Below, piece by piece: positions 57,801 through 64,000 of a DNA stretch of 64,000 nucleotides. Source of the DNA: Streptomyces sp. NBC_00370 (GTDB lineage Bacteria > Actinomycetota > Actinomycetes > Streptomycetales > Streptomycetaceae). The notes under the pieces were generated by a model. The model did not search any database. It was not told the origin of the DNA and was given only the letters and a program-made list of their open reading frames with translations. The position numbers and the translations under genes were made by a program. The stretch lies in assembly GCF_036084755.1 (NCBI RefSeq), contig NZ_CP107968.1:7014001-7078000 (forward strand), in the 5' to 3' direction. The stretch's first letter is position 1. The number at the start of each line of letters is the position of its first letter.

Positions 57801-59234
57801 CTGCTGCTGTCGACGGCGAAGCCGGGATCGCCCGAGTCCCCCGAACACTGGCCCGCCTACCAGGCGTTGCTGCCCCATGTCATCGCCTCCGAAGCGGTGG
57901 AGAGTTCCGACCCCTGGGTCCGTGGTCTGGTCTCCGACGTCGTGCTCTTCCTCTACTACTGGGGGGCGCACGACGCCGGCGAGAGCCTGGCGAGGCAGGC
58001 GTGGCTGGCCTGGAGCGCCCAGTCGGGCGCCGAGGAGCTCCAGGTCGTCCGGATGACCAAGCTCCTCGGCTTCTATCTGCGGGTCCTCGGCCGGGGTGCG
58101 GAGGCGCTCACCCTCAACGAGTCGGCGCTGGCCATCTCCCGCACCGCGCAGGTTCCCGACGAGGAACTCATCGACTCCATGTGCCAGATGGCGAGCGCGC
58201 TGCGTTACGAGGGCAAGTTCTACGAGGCGCGCGCACTGGACGAGGAAGCGGACGAGCGGGCCCGCGACCTGTTCGGCCCCGAGGACCCGGAGACGCTGCG
58301 GGCCGCCCACGACTACGGCATCTCGATGCGGATGTGCGGTGAGTTCGCCGAGGCCAGGCGGCTGGACGAGGAGACGGCGCACCAGTGGGAGCTGCTGCTC
58401 GGCCCGACCAACGGCCTCACGCTCAACACCCTGAACGCGCTCGCCATCGACGTGCGTGAGGCGGGCGACTACCGGGCGGCGCACATCCTCCAGGAGTCCA
58501 CCTACCAGACGTATGTGACCCACTTCGGCGAGGACAACGCGGCCACCATCCGCGCGGCGCGGAACCTGGCCGTCTGCCGGCGCAGGGCCGGGGTGCTCAG
58601 CCAGGCGGGGGAGCTGACCGAGGCGACCCTGCTCCGGTTCACCACCCGTTACGGCACCGACTATCCCGACACCCTCGCCACCGCCATGAACGCGATCGTC
58701 GACCGCAGGCTCGGCGGTGATCTCGCCGCGTCGCGCGACGTGGGGGAGAAGACCCTGGCGCGCTACCGGGCGACGCTCGGCGACACTCACGCGTACACGC
58801 TCGGCACGATGGTCAACTTCGCCGCCACCCTGCGCGCCCTGGGCGAGCTCGACAAGGCCGAGGCGCTGGACAGGGAAGCGACCGAGCGGTTCCGGGCCAC
58901 CCTCGGCGAACGGCACGTGTCCACACTCACCGCGGCCATGGGTCTCGCCAACGACCACTACGCCCGGCTGGACTTCGCCCGCGCCCTGGAGGTGGACGAG
59001 GCGACGCTGGGCCCGCTGACGCGCAGCGCGGGGCCCGACCATCCGCTGACCCTGTCCTGCACGGCCAATCTCGCGCTGGACCTGCGCGGACTGGGCCGGG
59101 TGGCGGAGGCGGACGAGCTGAACGCCAAGGCGGTCGAAGGGCTCACCCGCCTGCTCGGCGACGACCACCCCCGTCCGACGGCGGCCCGGCTGTACCAGCG
59201 GATCGAGTGCGACATCGCGCCGATGCCGCTGTGA
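54897..59234 (+). CDS. SAV_2336-like/NB-ARC/TPR protein of the conflict system
   Basis: A 1445-residue protein. Residues 1-110 are a Pro/Ala-rich leader. About 115-560 form a SAV_2336-type domain related to vWA; LVLLIDDAPTM (D179, D180, T183) sits where MIDAS DxSxS would be, with the serines replaced. Residues 565-615 are a lower-GC linker. About 625-980 are an NB-ARC module: HGMGGVGKSQ (G663-K669-S670), LLVFDNAEN (Walker B), IIVTSRN and GDLPLAIEQAG. Residues about 1030-1440 are TPRs of about 42 residues of the kinesin-light-chain-like type. It resembles the TPR protein of FxSxx-COOH systems and combines the vWA-like core and a STAND sensor in one chain. Its ATG overlaps the ATPase stop. Confidence 0.87.
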   Translation: MNGLPRERAPGPDDTGSSAVPGAAGDGPSWQDIADSLWLASRRLAAGRTAAPAPAVPEADPDLPPAVPPAVPDSEPWDFSVPGSNGAVPGAPTHLTATAGTSGEAPGAYTAVSAGRTRPAARPLPLAKAMRRLGRRVDSRTLTELDETRTAEHGINDGLWIPYLLPTRENAFDLVLLIDDAPTMRGWERTARQLAVEAARSGSFRDVRSVSVSVPAAGPPVLRRPGGQQADPAELLDGRGSRLFLVVTDGLGAGWAGGAADTLLARLAAGGPTALVHLLPPYLRHRSSLYPFRASLEAAGFGALNRYLGCRPPHSLPDPVRPLPEPDDGTVPVPVLSLRPESFRAWADLVTGERGVSATLPVVLAGALAKGASAPGLRAPRIDGPRAASAAVRRFLGLASPLARQLALLLAVVPLDFDLIEELRDRAVPEAGPDHLAEVLMGGLINWNGQDGEGERAVDFADGVREALLATGTRTQLAQLVTLLSELRSGRGAGALLRAVLRDPEHAPLPDPAPANRPWLRIELAVLKALSGPYARRASRVAAELAGVPGASGVTRGGAGASPDKSGSLREGLGAEQTTDPPGGTVPPTPPETVVDENAGKADHTMDLRAQEHSFVRTGQPKVMGNVPPKNPNFTGRESLLAAVEQQLREDKTAAVLPHALHGMGGVGKSQIAIEYIYRHSHEYSVIWWIPAEHDSLILAALAELARSLGLDVGPQANTAVPAVREALRTGKPYENWLLVFDNAENIDAVRAYFPSGGSGKIIVTSRNREWERVATPLSVNVFERDESITLLQRRARGLGAEDADRLAEALGDLPLAIEQAGAWHAATGMPVAEYLELLAARRPEILELDPSPDYPVTVAAAWNISLERLAQNNPAARQLLEICAGMAPEPIPLSMLRGGHKVEITPELDPVLRDPLLLARATRDLSKLSLIKLDHKSGTLQMHRLMQNVLASGIASDEQERMRRAAHLLLSTAKPGSPESPEHWPAYQALLPHVIASEAVESSDPWVRGLVSDVVLFLYYWGAHDAGESLARQAWLAWSAQSGAEELQVVRMTKLLGFYLRVLGRGAEALTLNESALAISRTAQVPDEELIDSMCQMASALRYEGKFYEARALDEEADERARDLFGPEDPETLRAAHDYGISMRMCGEFAEARRLDEETAHQWELLLGPTNGLTLNTLNALAIDVREAGDYRAAHILQESTYQTYVTHFGEDNAATIRAARNLAVCRRRAGVLSQAGELTEATLLRFTTRYGTDYPDTLATAMNAIVDRRLGGDLAASRDVGEKTLARYRATLGDTHAYTLGTMVNFAATLRALGELDKAEALDREATERFRATLGERHVSTLTAAMGLANDHYARLDFARALEVDEATLGPLTRSAGPDHPLTLSCTANLALDLRGLGRVAEADELNAKAVEGLTRLLGDDHPRPTAARLYQRIECDIAPMPL

Positions 59235-59283
59235 CACCGAAGCCGTTGCGGCCGGAAGGCCCCTGACGGCAGCCCGCTCCTGA

Positions 59284-60609
59284 TCAGCCCGTTCCCGCCG
59301 CCGGCTCACCCGAGCCGGCGGCGGGCGCCTCCGGTACCGGCAGCGGCTCCTGGGGACCGTCGGCCTCGGCGCCCCGCTCCCGCAGGCGCAGCCGCCGCAC
59401 CAGCTTCAGCAGCGGCTGGGTCAGCAGCGTCGTGGCGAGCGCCATGAACACCAGGATCGTGTAGAGCCGCCGGCTCAGCAGGCCCGCCTGGAGCCCGGCG
59501 CTGAGCGCGATCAGTTCGGTGAGGCCCCGGGTGCTCAGCAGCACCCCGACGGTCCGCGCGTCGTGCTTGTCGAGACCGCTGAGCCGCGCGGTCACCGTGC
59601 CGCTGCCGATCTTCACCGCCATGCCCAGCACGGTCACGGCGACCAGTGTGACCAGGCCCGCGCCGTCGAGGCCGCCCACGGCGACCGCCTGGCCCGACAC
59701 CACGAAGAAGAACGGCAGCAGCAGCGAGCTGATCTCGTTCAGCGGGCGCACCAGGTCCGCGTCGAGTGTGCCGCCCCGCTCACGCGGCACCACCACCCCG
59801 GCGAGCAGTGCGCCGAAGATGACATGCAGCCCCAGCGCGTTGGTCACCCACGCGGAGGCGAGGGCGAAACCCACCAGCAGGGCGAGCCGCAGCGACGGAT
59901 CGAGCTGGATCCGCCAGAGGGTCGCCAGCAGCAGCCGCCGGCCCCCGAGCAGCATCGCCGTGACGAAGGCGACCGCGAGGCCGAGCCGTACCTGCCAGGA
60001 CAGGGCGCCGTCCGGGGCCGTCGGCAGCATCGTGCCCGCCAGGACCGTCCAGCCCAGCACGTCCAGCATCCCCGCCGCGGACACGGCGATCACCCCGGGC
60101 ACCGTGCGCGACAGGCCGTTCTCCCGCACGATCGCCGTCAGCACGGGAACCGCCGTGATCGACAGGGCGACACCGAGGAACAGCACCGACGCCACCGGGA
60201 GATGCCGGGGCATCCCCAGCGCGTGCAGCTGCCGCTGGAAGATCAGCGCCCCGCCGCAGCCGGCTGCCATCGGCACGGCGAACGAGGCGATCGAGACACC
60301 GAAGGCCGCGCGGGTGCGCCCGCGCAGAACGCGCAGGTCGAGTTCGTACCCGACGGCGAACAGGAAGAGCACCAGCGAGATCTGCGAGAGCCCGCTGAGC
60401 ACCGGAGCGATGGCGGGGGGAAACACCGTGGCCCGCAGCGAAGGGGAGATCTCACCGAGCAGTGAGGGACCGAGGGCGATGCCGGCGACCAACTGGCCGA
60501 CGATGTACGGCTGTCCGACGCGCCGCGCCGCCCAGCCCGCCAGATGGGCCACCAGCACGATCAGCGCGGACGCACCGACGAGATGAGTGATCATCACATC
60601 TGGGTTCAT
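59284..60609 (-). CDS. Kef/CPA2-type cation:proton antiporter
   Basis: A 441-residue membrane transporter with about 12 helices of the Na+/H+ exchanger fold. PYIVGQLVAGIALGPSLLG is the N-terminal family motif, and FLGVALSITAVPVLTAIV and GVLLSTRGLTELIAL are the discontinuous ion-binding helices. It has no C-terminal RCK/TrkA domain, and the last 40 residues are disordered. It is transcribed against the flanking conflict genes, with a 49-base convergent gap on one side. Whether it belongs to the system is unclear; it may be an unrelated insertion. Confidence 0.92.
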   Translation of the reverse strand: MNPDVMITHLVGASALIVLVAHLAGWAARRVGQPYIVGQLVAGIALGPSLLGEISPSLRATVFPPAIAPVLSGLSQISLVLFLFAVGYELDLRVLRGRTRAAFGVSIASFAVPMAAGCGGALIFQRQLHALGMPRHLPVASVLFLGVALSITAVPVLTAIVRENGLSRTVPGVIAVSAAGMLDVLGWTVLAGTMLPTAPDGALSWQVRLGLAVAFVTAMLLGGRRLLLATLWRIQLDPSLRLALLVGFALASAWVTNALGLHVIFGALLAGVVVPRERGGTLDADLVRPLNEISSLLLPFFFVVSGQAVAVGGLDGAGLVTLVAVTVLGMAVKIGSGTVTARLSGLDKHDARTVGVLLSTRGLTELIALSAGLQAGLLSRRLYTILVFMALATTLLTQPLLKLVRRLRLRERGAEADGPQEPLPVPEAPAAGSGEPAAGTG

Positions 60610-60798
60610 GGGGTACCCCCTGGTTCGGTCCCTTGCCGGAAGCGTGCCCCGCCCCCGGCCGTACGAAAGCCCGACGTGCTCGCGCAGATACGGAAAGCAG
60701 CGGTATCTCCGCGAGAGTACTGATAATTTGACGCTGATTCATGCAGGTGAACAGTGGTTCGGGCAGCGCGGTGACGGCAGCCGACGGCGGGGCGGTTC
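60610..60798. other. divergent intergenic region before the effector genes
   Basis: This gap of 189 bases holds the promoters of the antiporter (minus) and the esterase (plus). An AT-rich island with an extended -10-like TGATAAT at 60721-60727 lies 72 bases upstream of the esterase ATG, but no -35 is convincing. The rest has no gene. Confidence 0.35.
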
Positions 60799-61968
60799 AT
60801 GACATCTGTGGTCTTCGTTCACGGTACCGGGGTAAGGGAACCGCACTTCACGGATCTCTGTACCAGAATCGCCCACGGGCTCGGCCCGTTGGCTCCTGCC
60901 GCGCGTGTCGTGCCGTACGACTGGGGCACACCGCACGGTGCGCGGCTGGGTTCGGGCGGTGCGAGCATCCCGGGGCCGGGCAGGGGCGCTGACAGCCGTG
61001 ATCCGCGCGCCCCCGCCGACCGGGCGGACGAGGAGGCCGAAGCCTGGGCGCGGCTGTACCGCGAGCCGACGTCGGAACTGGCCCTCGCCGCAGCAGGGTC
61101 CGGCACGGTCGTGACACCACCCGGAGCCGCGTTCCCCGACGAGCGGCCGCGTGCCCTGCTCGGTCAACTCGACTCCCAAGCAGGTGAGTTCGACGAGATC
61201 GGTCCGGGACTGGACGAGGCCGCCCGCGCCCTCGCCCGCGACCCGCTGCTGCCCGCGGCCGCCCGGGCACTCGACGCCGGCACCCTGGCCGCGACCCTCG
61301 CCAGGGCCCTCGCCGCCACCGTCATCGGCGGCGCACTCGAAGCGGATCTGCCGGTCGTCTGCGACGGCGACACCCGCGACGCGGCGGTCGACCGGCTGGC
61401 CCGCGCGCTCGGTGCGCCCCCGCAGGGCACCGAGCGCGGTCCCGTGCTGAAGCTGCTCGGGCGTCCCGTGGTACGCGCCGGGTCACACTACGTCGTACGC
61501 CGCAGACGCGCCCTCACCGAAGCCGCACACCCGGCGGCCGGTGACATCCTGCGCTATCTCGCCCGCGGCGAGCCGATGCGGTACGGGCTGCGGCAACTGG
61601 TGGCCGAACTGGCGCCGCCCGTCGTGCTGCTCGGCCACAGCCTCGGCGGGATCATCGCCCTCGACACCCTGCTGGCCGGACCGCTGCCGGGCGTCGAACT
61701 GCTGGTGACCGTCGGGTCGCAGGCGCCGTTCCTGTACGAGACCGGCGCGCTGCCCGGACTCGACCACCCCGACCCGCTCCCCGCACACGTCCCGGCCTGG
61801 CTCAACCTCCACGACCGCAGGGACCTGCTCGGCTACATCGGCGCGCCCGTCTTCCCCGGCCGGGTCACCGACGTCGAGACCGACAACCGCCAGCCCTTCC
61901 CCGCTGCGCACAGCGCCTACTGGTCCGACCCGGCCGTCTACACCGCCATCGCGGAGCAACTGCCGTGA
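60799..61968 (+). CDS. alpha/beta-hydrolase esterase, putative conflict-system effector
   Basis: A 389-residue serine hydrolase. VVFVHGTG (residues 4-11) forms the oxyanion loop, LLGHSLGG puts the nucleophile at S281, LNLHDRRDLLGY is a candidate for the acid, and H371 (AHSAYW) the catalytic base. A long helical insert (about residues 60-235) separates the first strand from the nucleophile. No signal peptide is present, so it acts in the cytoplasm. Esterase-like hydrolases are among the effectors associated with vWA/MoxR/VMAP systems. Its stop overlaps the GTG of the caspase gene (GTGA), so the two are made together. Confidence 0.82.
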   Translation: MTSVVFVHGTGVREPHFTDLCTRIAHGLGPLAPAARVVPYDWGTPHGARLGSGGASIPGPGRGADSRDPRAPADRADEEAEAWARLYREPTSELALAAAGSGTVVTPPGAAFPDERPRALLGQLDSQAGEFDEIGPGLDEAARALARDPLLPAAARALDAGTLAATLARALAATVIGGALEADLPVVCDGDTRDAAVDRLARALGAPPQGTERGPVLKLLGRPVVRAGSHYVVRRRRALTEAAHPAAGDILRYLARGEPMRYGLRQLVAELAPPVVLLGHSLGGIIALDTLLAGPLPGVELLVTVGSQAPFLYETGALPGLDHPDPLPAHVPAWLNLHDRRDLLGYIGAPVFPGRVTDVETDNRQPFPAAHSAYWSDPAVYTAIAEQLP

Positions 61969-63059
61969 CGGACACGGCAGTCGCCCCCGCACGTGTCTTC
62001 GCCCTGGTCGTCGGGATCGAGCGGTACGCGGCAGGCGACACCTGGACACTGCCGGGGCCCGCCAGGGACGCGGTGCGGTTCCGCGCCTGGCTGCGCGCGG
62101 CGGGTGTGCCGGAACACAACATCCTGCTGCATCTCGCCCCGGCCGACGGCTACGACCCCGGCGTCGCGTACCGCCCCGCCGACCACGCCGCCCTGCGGCG
62201 GGCCCTCGTCGGTGAACTGCCCGCGCTGCGCGGTGACGCGCTGTGGATCTGGTGGGGCGGCCACGGCGTACTCGACCAGGACGAGCGGATCCGGCTGTAC
62301 TGCGCCGACGCGACCGAGGCCGACCGGCGCAACCTCGACCTGGAGTCCGCCCGGCGGGCGCTGTCCAGTGACGCCCTGCCCGGATTCGCCCGGCAGACCT
62401 GGGTCGTGGACGCCTGCCAGACCTTCGAGGAGCGGCACGGCTTCCCCCTCTCGCTGCCCGCCGAGACCCTGCCGGCCGGCGAGCGGGTGCACGCCCACCA
62501 ACAGGCGCTGCTGCTCGCCGTCACCCGGGGCCAGCGCGCGGCCAACGATCCGGTCGGACGTACGGGTCTCTTTTCGGACGTTGTTCTCGGCGAACTGGGC
62601 GCCGAAGCGGCGCCGGAGCCCGGGCCGCTCTTCGCCCGGGTCGCTGCCCGGATGGAAGCGCTACGGGCCGACGGCGTGACCGAACAGACCCCGTCCGTCT
62701 TCCTGCGCGGCCCCGGGCTCGACACATCCCTGCCCGCACCGCGCGCGCAGGCCCGCCCCGGCGCGGGCAGCCCCATGCTGCGGCTGGTCGAGGCGCTGCT
62801 CGCCTACCCGATGATGGGCGACCGCGACGAGCGGCAGACCCTGGTCAGCGCCCTGGACCCGGGCATCGTCGCCCGGCTGCCCCGGCACGCGGTGCCGCGC
62901 ACCGATCTCGTCAATCTCGCACGCACCCTGGGCCGCCGGCCCGACGACCTGTGGCAGTTGTACGACGCCGTCACGCTGCTCGACGACGACCCGCGCAGGA
63001 GCGACGAACTGCGGCGGGCGATCAGTGAGTTGAACGGCGGTACCGGCGGCCCCCGCTGA
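61965..63059 (+). CDS. caspase-fold protease with C-terminal effector-associated domain
   Basis: A 364-residue protein. Residues about 8-255 form a caspase p20-like domain: RVFALVVGIERY opens the first strand, WWGGHGV supplies catalytic H100 and WVVDACQTF catalytic C151. Residues about 270-355 (VEALLAYPMMGDRDERQTLV and DLVNLARTLGRRPDDLWQLY) match the EAD2 type of effector-associated domain and resemble the N terminus of the VMAP-like protein. Such proteases cleave cellular proteins after activation in defence systems and may cause host suicide. GTG 61965 overlaps the esterase stop. The substrate is unknown. Confidence 0.87.
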   Translation: MTDTAVAPARVFALVVGIERYAAGDTWTLPGPARDAVRFRAWLRAAGVPEHNILLHLAPADGYDPGVAYRPADHAALRRALVGELPALRGDALWIWWGGHGVLDQDERIRLYCADATEADRRNLDLESARRALSSDALPGFARQTWVVDACQTFEERHGFPLSLPAETLPAGERVHAHQQALLLAVTRGQRAANDPVGRTGLFSDVVLGELGAEAAPEPGPLFARVAARMEALRADGVTEQTPSVFLRGPGLDTSLPAPRAQARPGAGSPMLRLVEALLAYPMMGDRDERQTLVSALDPGIVARLPRHAVPRTDLVNLARTLGRRPDDLWQLYDAVTLLDDDPRRSDELRRAISELNGGTGGPR

Positions 63060-63160
63060 TCGCCCGGCGCAAAAGCAGGGTTTCAGTACCGGTGCTCTGT
63101 GGTCATGATGGGAGAAGGCGGTGGCATCTTGTGCCGCCGCGCGCGAAGGGGGAGCACGTC

Positions 63161-63352
63161 TTGGACCAGCTGGTGGATGCCGACATAACGCCGGAGCATG
63201 TCGAATCCGATGTGACGGATCTGACCGCGGTGAGTATCGCCGCGCTCCGCGGGCTCGCCGCCCCAGCGCCGAACCGGCGGCTGCTCGACGAGATAGGACG
63301 GCCGCGCAGCAACGCACTGGGTGGCACGAACCCGCCCGGCTGGGCCGTGTGA
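63161..63352 (+). CDS. small peptide, probable precursor for the HExxH hydroxylase
   Basis: A 63-residue acidic peptide. I place the start at TTG 63161: AAGGGGGAG lies six bases upstream, and no other in-frame codon has a ribosome site; the frame from 63092 begins in a GC-poor non-coding-looking leader. DVTDLTAVSIAALRGL in the middle resembles the leader helix of FxSxx-COOH peptides, but the C terminus is ALGGTNPPGWAV, not FxSxx. It is located 20 bases upstream of a HExxH-type peptide-modifying protein, so it is a likely modification substrate. No cysteines are present. Confidence 0.65.
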   Translation: MDQLVDADITPEHVESDVTDLTAVSIAALRGLAAPAPNRRLLDEIGRPRSNALGGTNPPGWAV

Positions 63353-63372
63353 CGGATTGACGGAGACGGTCC

Positions 63373-64000
63373 ATGACCTCGGACGAGCCGTACGAACGCT
63401 TTCGCATGCCCGGCCGCCTGTTCGACGAACTCGCCGAAGGCGGCGGCTCGGCCGAGGCGGTCGCCTTTCTGCTGCGGAGTGAACGCACCCGCAGGCTCCT
63501 GCTGTTGCGGGAACTGCTCGCCCGGCTGGACGAACAGCCGGACGTCCTCGGCGGCCCGGCCGCCTCGATCTGGCGGTACGTCGAAGAGGCCGCCCTGCGT
63601 GCCCCGGACGCGGTCGAGGCGCTGCTGCTCAGCCCGCAGGCCGGCAGCTGGCTGGCCCATATGCTGCGGCGGCTGCACGGCACCGCCTCGGGCCCGCCGC
63701 TGTGGGCGGACGCCGGCCAGCTCGCCGCGCTCGCTCTGGTCGCCTGCGTGCGCAGCGGTACGGACGCCGATCTGCGGGTGCCCGCGCTCGCCGGCAGCGT
63801 CAACCTGCCCACGCTCGGCCTGATGCTGCTCCCCGGCCCAACGGAGAAGGGCGACAACGGAGCGCGCTGGGTACCCGCCGTCGTCCGGGACCGCCGGGTG
63901 ACGGTGGGACCTGCCGGCCGCACCGTCACCGTCCGGCCGCTGGAGGACGAGCGCGGCGCCCACTGGCTCCCGCTGCGGACGCTGCGCGCGGGTCCCGGCG
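63373..64000 (+). CDS. aKG-HExxH-type peptide beta-hydroxylase, N-terminal part (3' end outside window)
   Basis: The open frame begins at ATG 63373, with GGAG eight bases upstream, and runs past the right edge; 209 codons are visible. The N terminus, RMPGRLFDELAEGGGSAEAV followed by FLLRSERTRRLLLLRELLAR, matches the HEXXH-motif peptide modification family (TIGR04267) as I recall it. The HExxH motif itself is expected further downstream and is not in the window. These enzymes hydroxylate residues of a neighbouring ribosomal peptide using 2-oxoglutarate. It follows the 63-residue peptide and probably shares its transcript. Confidence 0.75.
   Translation, partial: MTSDEPYERFRMPGRLFDELAEGGGSAEAVAFLLRSERTRRLLLLRELLARLDEQPDVLGGPAASIWRYVEEAALRAPDAVEALLLSPQAGSWLAHMLRRLHGTASGPPLWADAGQLAALALVACVRSGTDADLRVPALAGSVNLPTLGLMLLPGPTEKGDNGARWVPAVVRDRRVTVGPAGRTVTVRPLEDERGAHWLPLRTLRAGPG

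Noticed and set aside
57192..59309. A 705-residue minus-strand open frame under the TPR region
   Set aside because: It is antisense to a region with strong TPR periodicity and has no plausible start site or domain.

Overview
The window is a 64 kb piece of a high-GC actinobacterial chromosome, most probably Streptomyces or a close relative. The reasons are very strong G/C third-position bias in every coding frame, frequent GTG and TTG starts, ATGA/GTGA translational coupling, twin-arginine and lipobox exports, and Streptomyces-typical families (DUF5133, a SpoIIE-type phosphatase, a SAV_2336-type protein, a DUF574-type methyltransferase, a GH87-like glucanase). I see no insertion sequence, prophage, CRISPR array or rRNA. 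No gene-free stretch exceeds 300 bases; the longest are about 250-290 bases and hold regulatory-looking sequence.

Layout, left. 1-6271 (+) is an aromatic-acid operon: FAD monooxygenase (cut by the window edge), gentisate 1,2-dioxygenase-like cupin, FAA-family hydrolase, an orphan solute-binding lipoprotein and two homologous bicupins. It abuts a convergent ROK regulator. 7600-13088 (-) holds a large secreted sugar-dehydrogenase-like protein, a Tat-exported sugar-phosphate-isomerase-like protein and a secreted beta-helix-like protein. 13366-14289 (-) is an FMN reductase/HxlR pair with an operator-like palindrome. 14578-17606 (+) is DUF5133, a SpoIIE-type phosphatase and a B12-binding protein. 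17640-23669 (-) is a glcDEF/lactate permease operon, followed by a B3-like metallo-beta-lactamase-fold protein.

Middle. 25026-31493 (-) is a seven-gene run: sulfite-oxidase-like membrane molybdoenzyme, membrane protein, epimerase, GT2, TIGR04282-type transferase, methyltransferase and a polytopic glycosyltransferase-like protein. Then come a HExxH lipoprotein, a tandem Mop protein, a FUSC exporter, a GH87-like glucanase and phosphoglucomutase. The 755-residue unknown at 40190-42457 (-) is preceded, two bases before its ATG, by a perfectly paired tRNA-His-like cloverleaf with an abnormal T loop (42460-42531). I regard this as the most unusual element in the window. A GDSL hydrolase, a DUF574 methyltransferase, a CitA/DcuS-type two-component system and a divergent TauABC-like transporter follow; repeats and dyads fill the gap between these last two.

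Right. 52337-64000 (+) is a probable biological-conflict locus of the vWA/MoxR/VMAP ternary type. It contains a VMAP-like protein, a MoxR AAA+ ATPase, a 1445-residue SAV_2336::NB-ARC::TPR protein, an alpha/beta-hydrolase esterase, a caspase-fold protease with a C-terminal effector-associated domain, a 63-residue peptide gene with a TTG start, and the beginning of an aKG-HExxH-type peptide hydroxylase that runs off the end. A Kef-type antiporter is inserted on the opposite strand. VMAP and caspase appear to share an effector-associated domain, consistent with ATPase-controlled recruitment of the protease. Family assignments rest on recognition from sequence; no searches were run.
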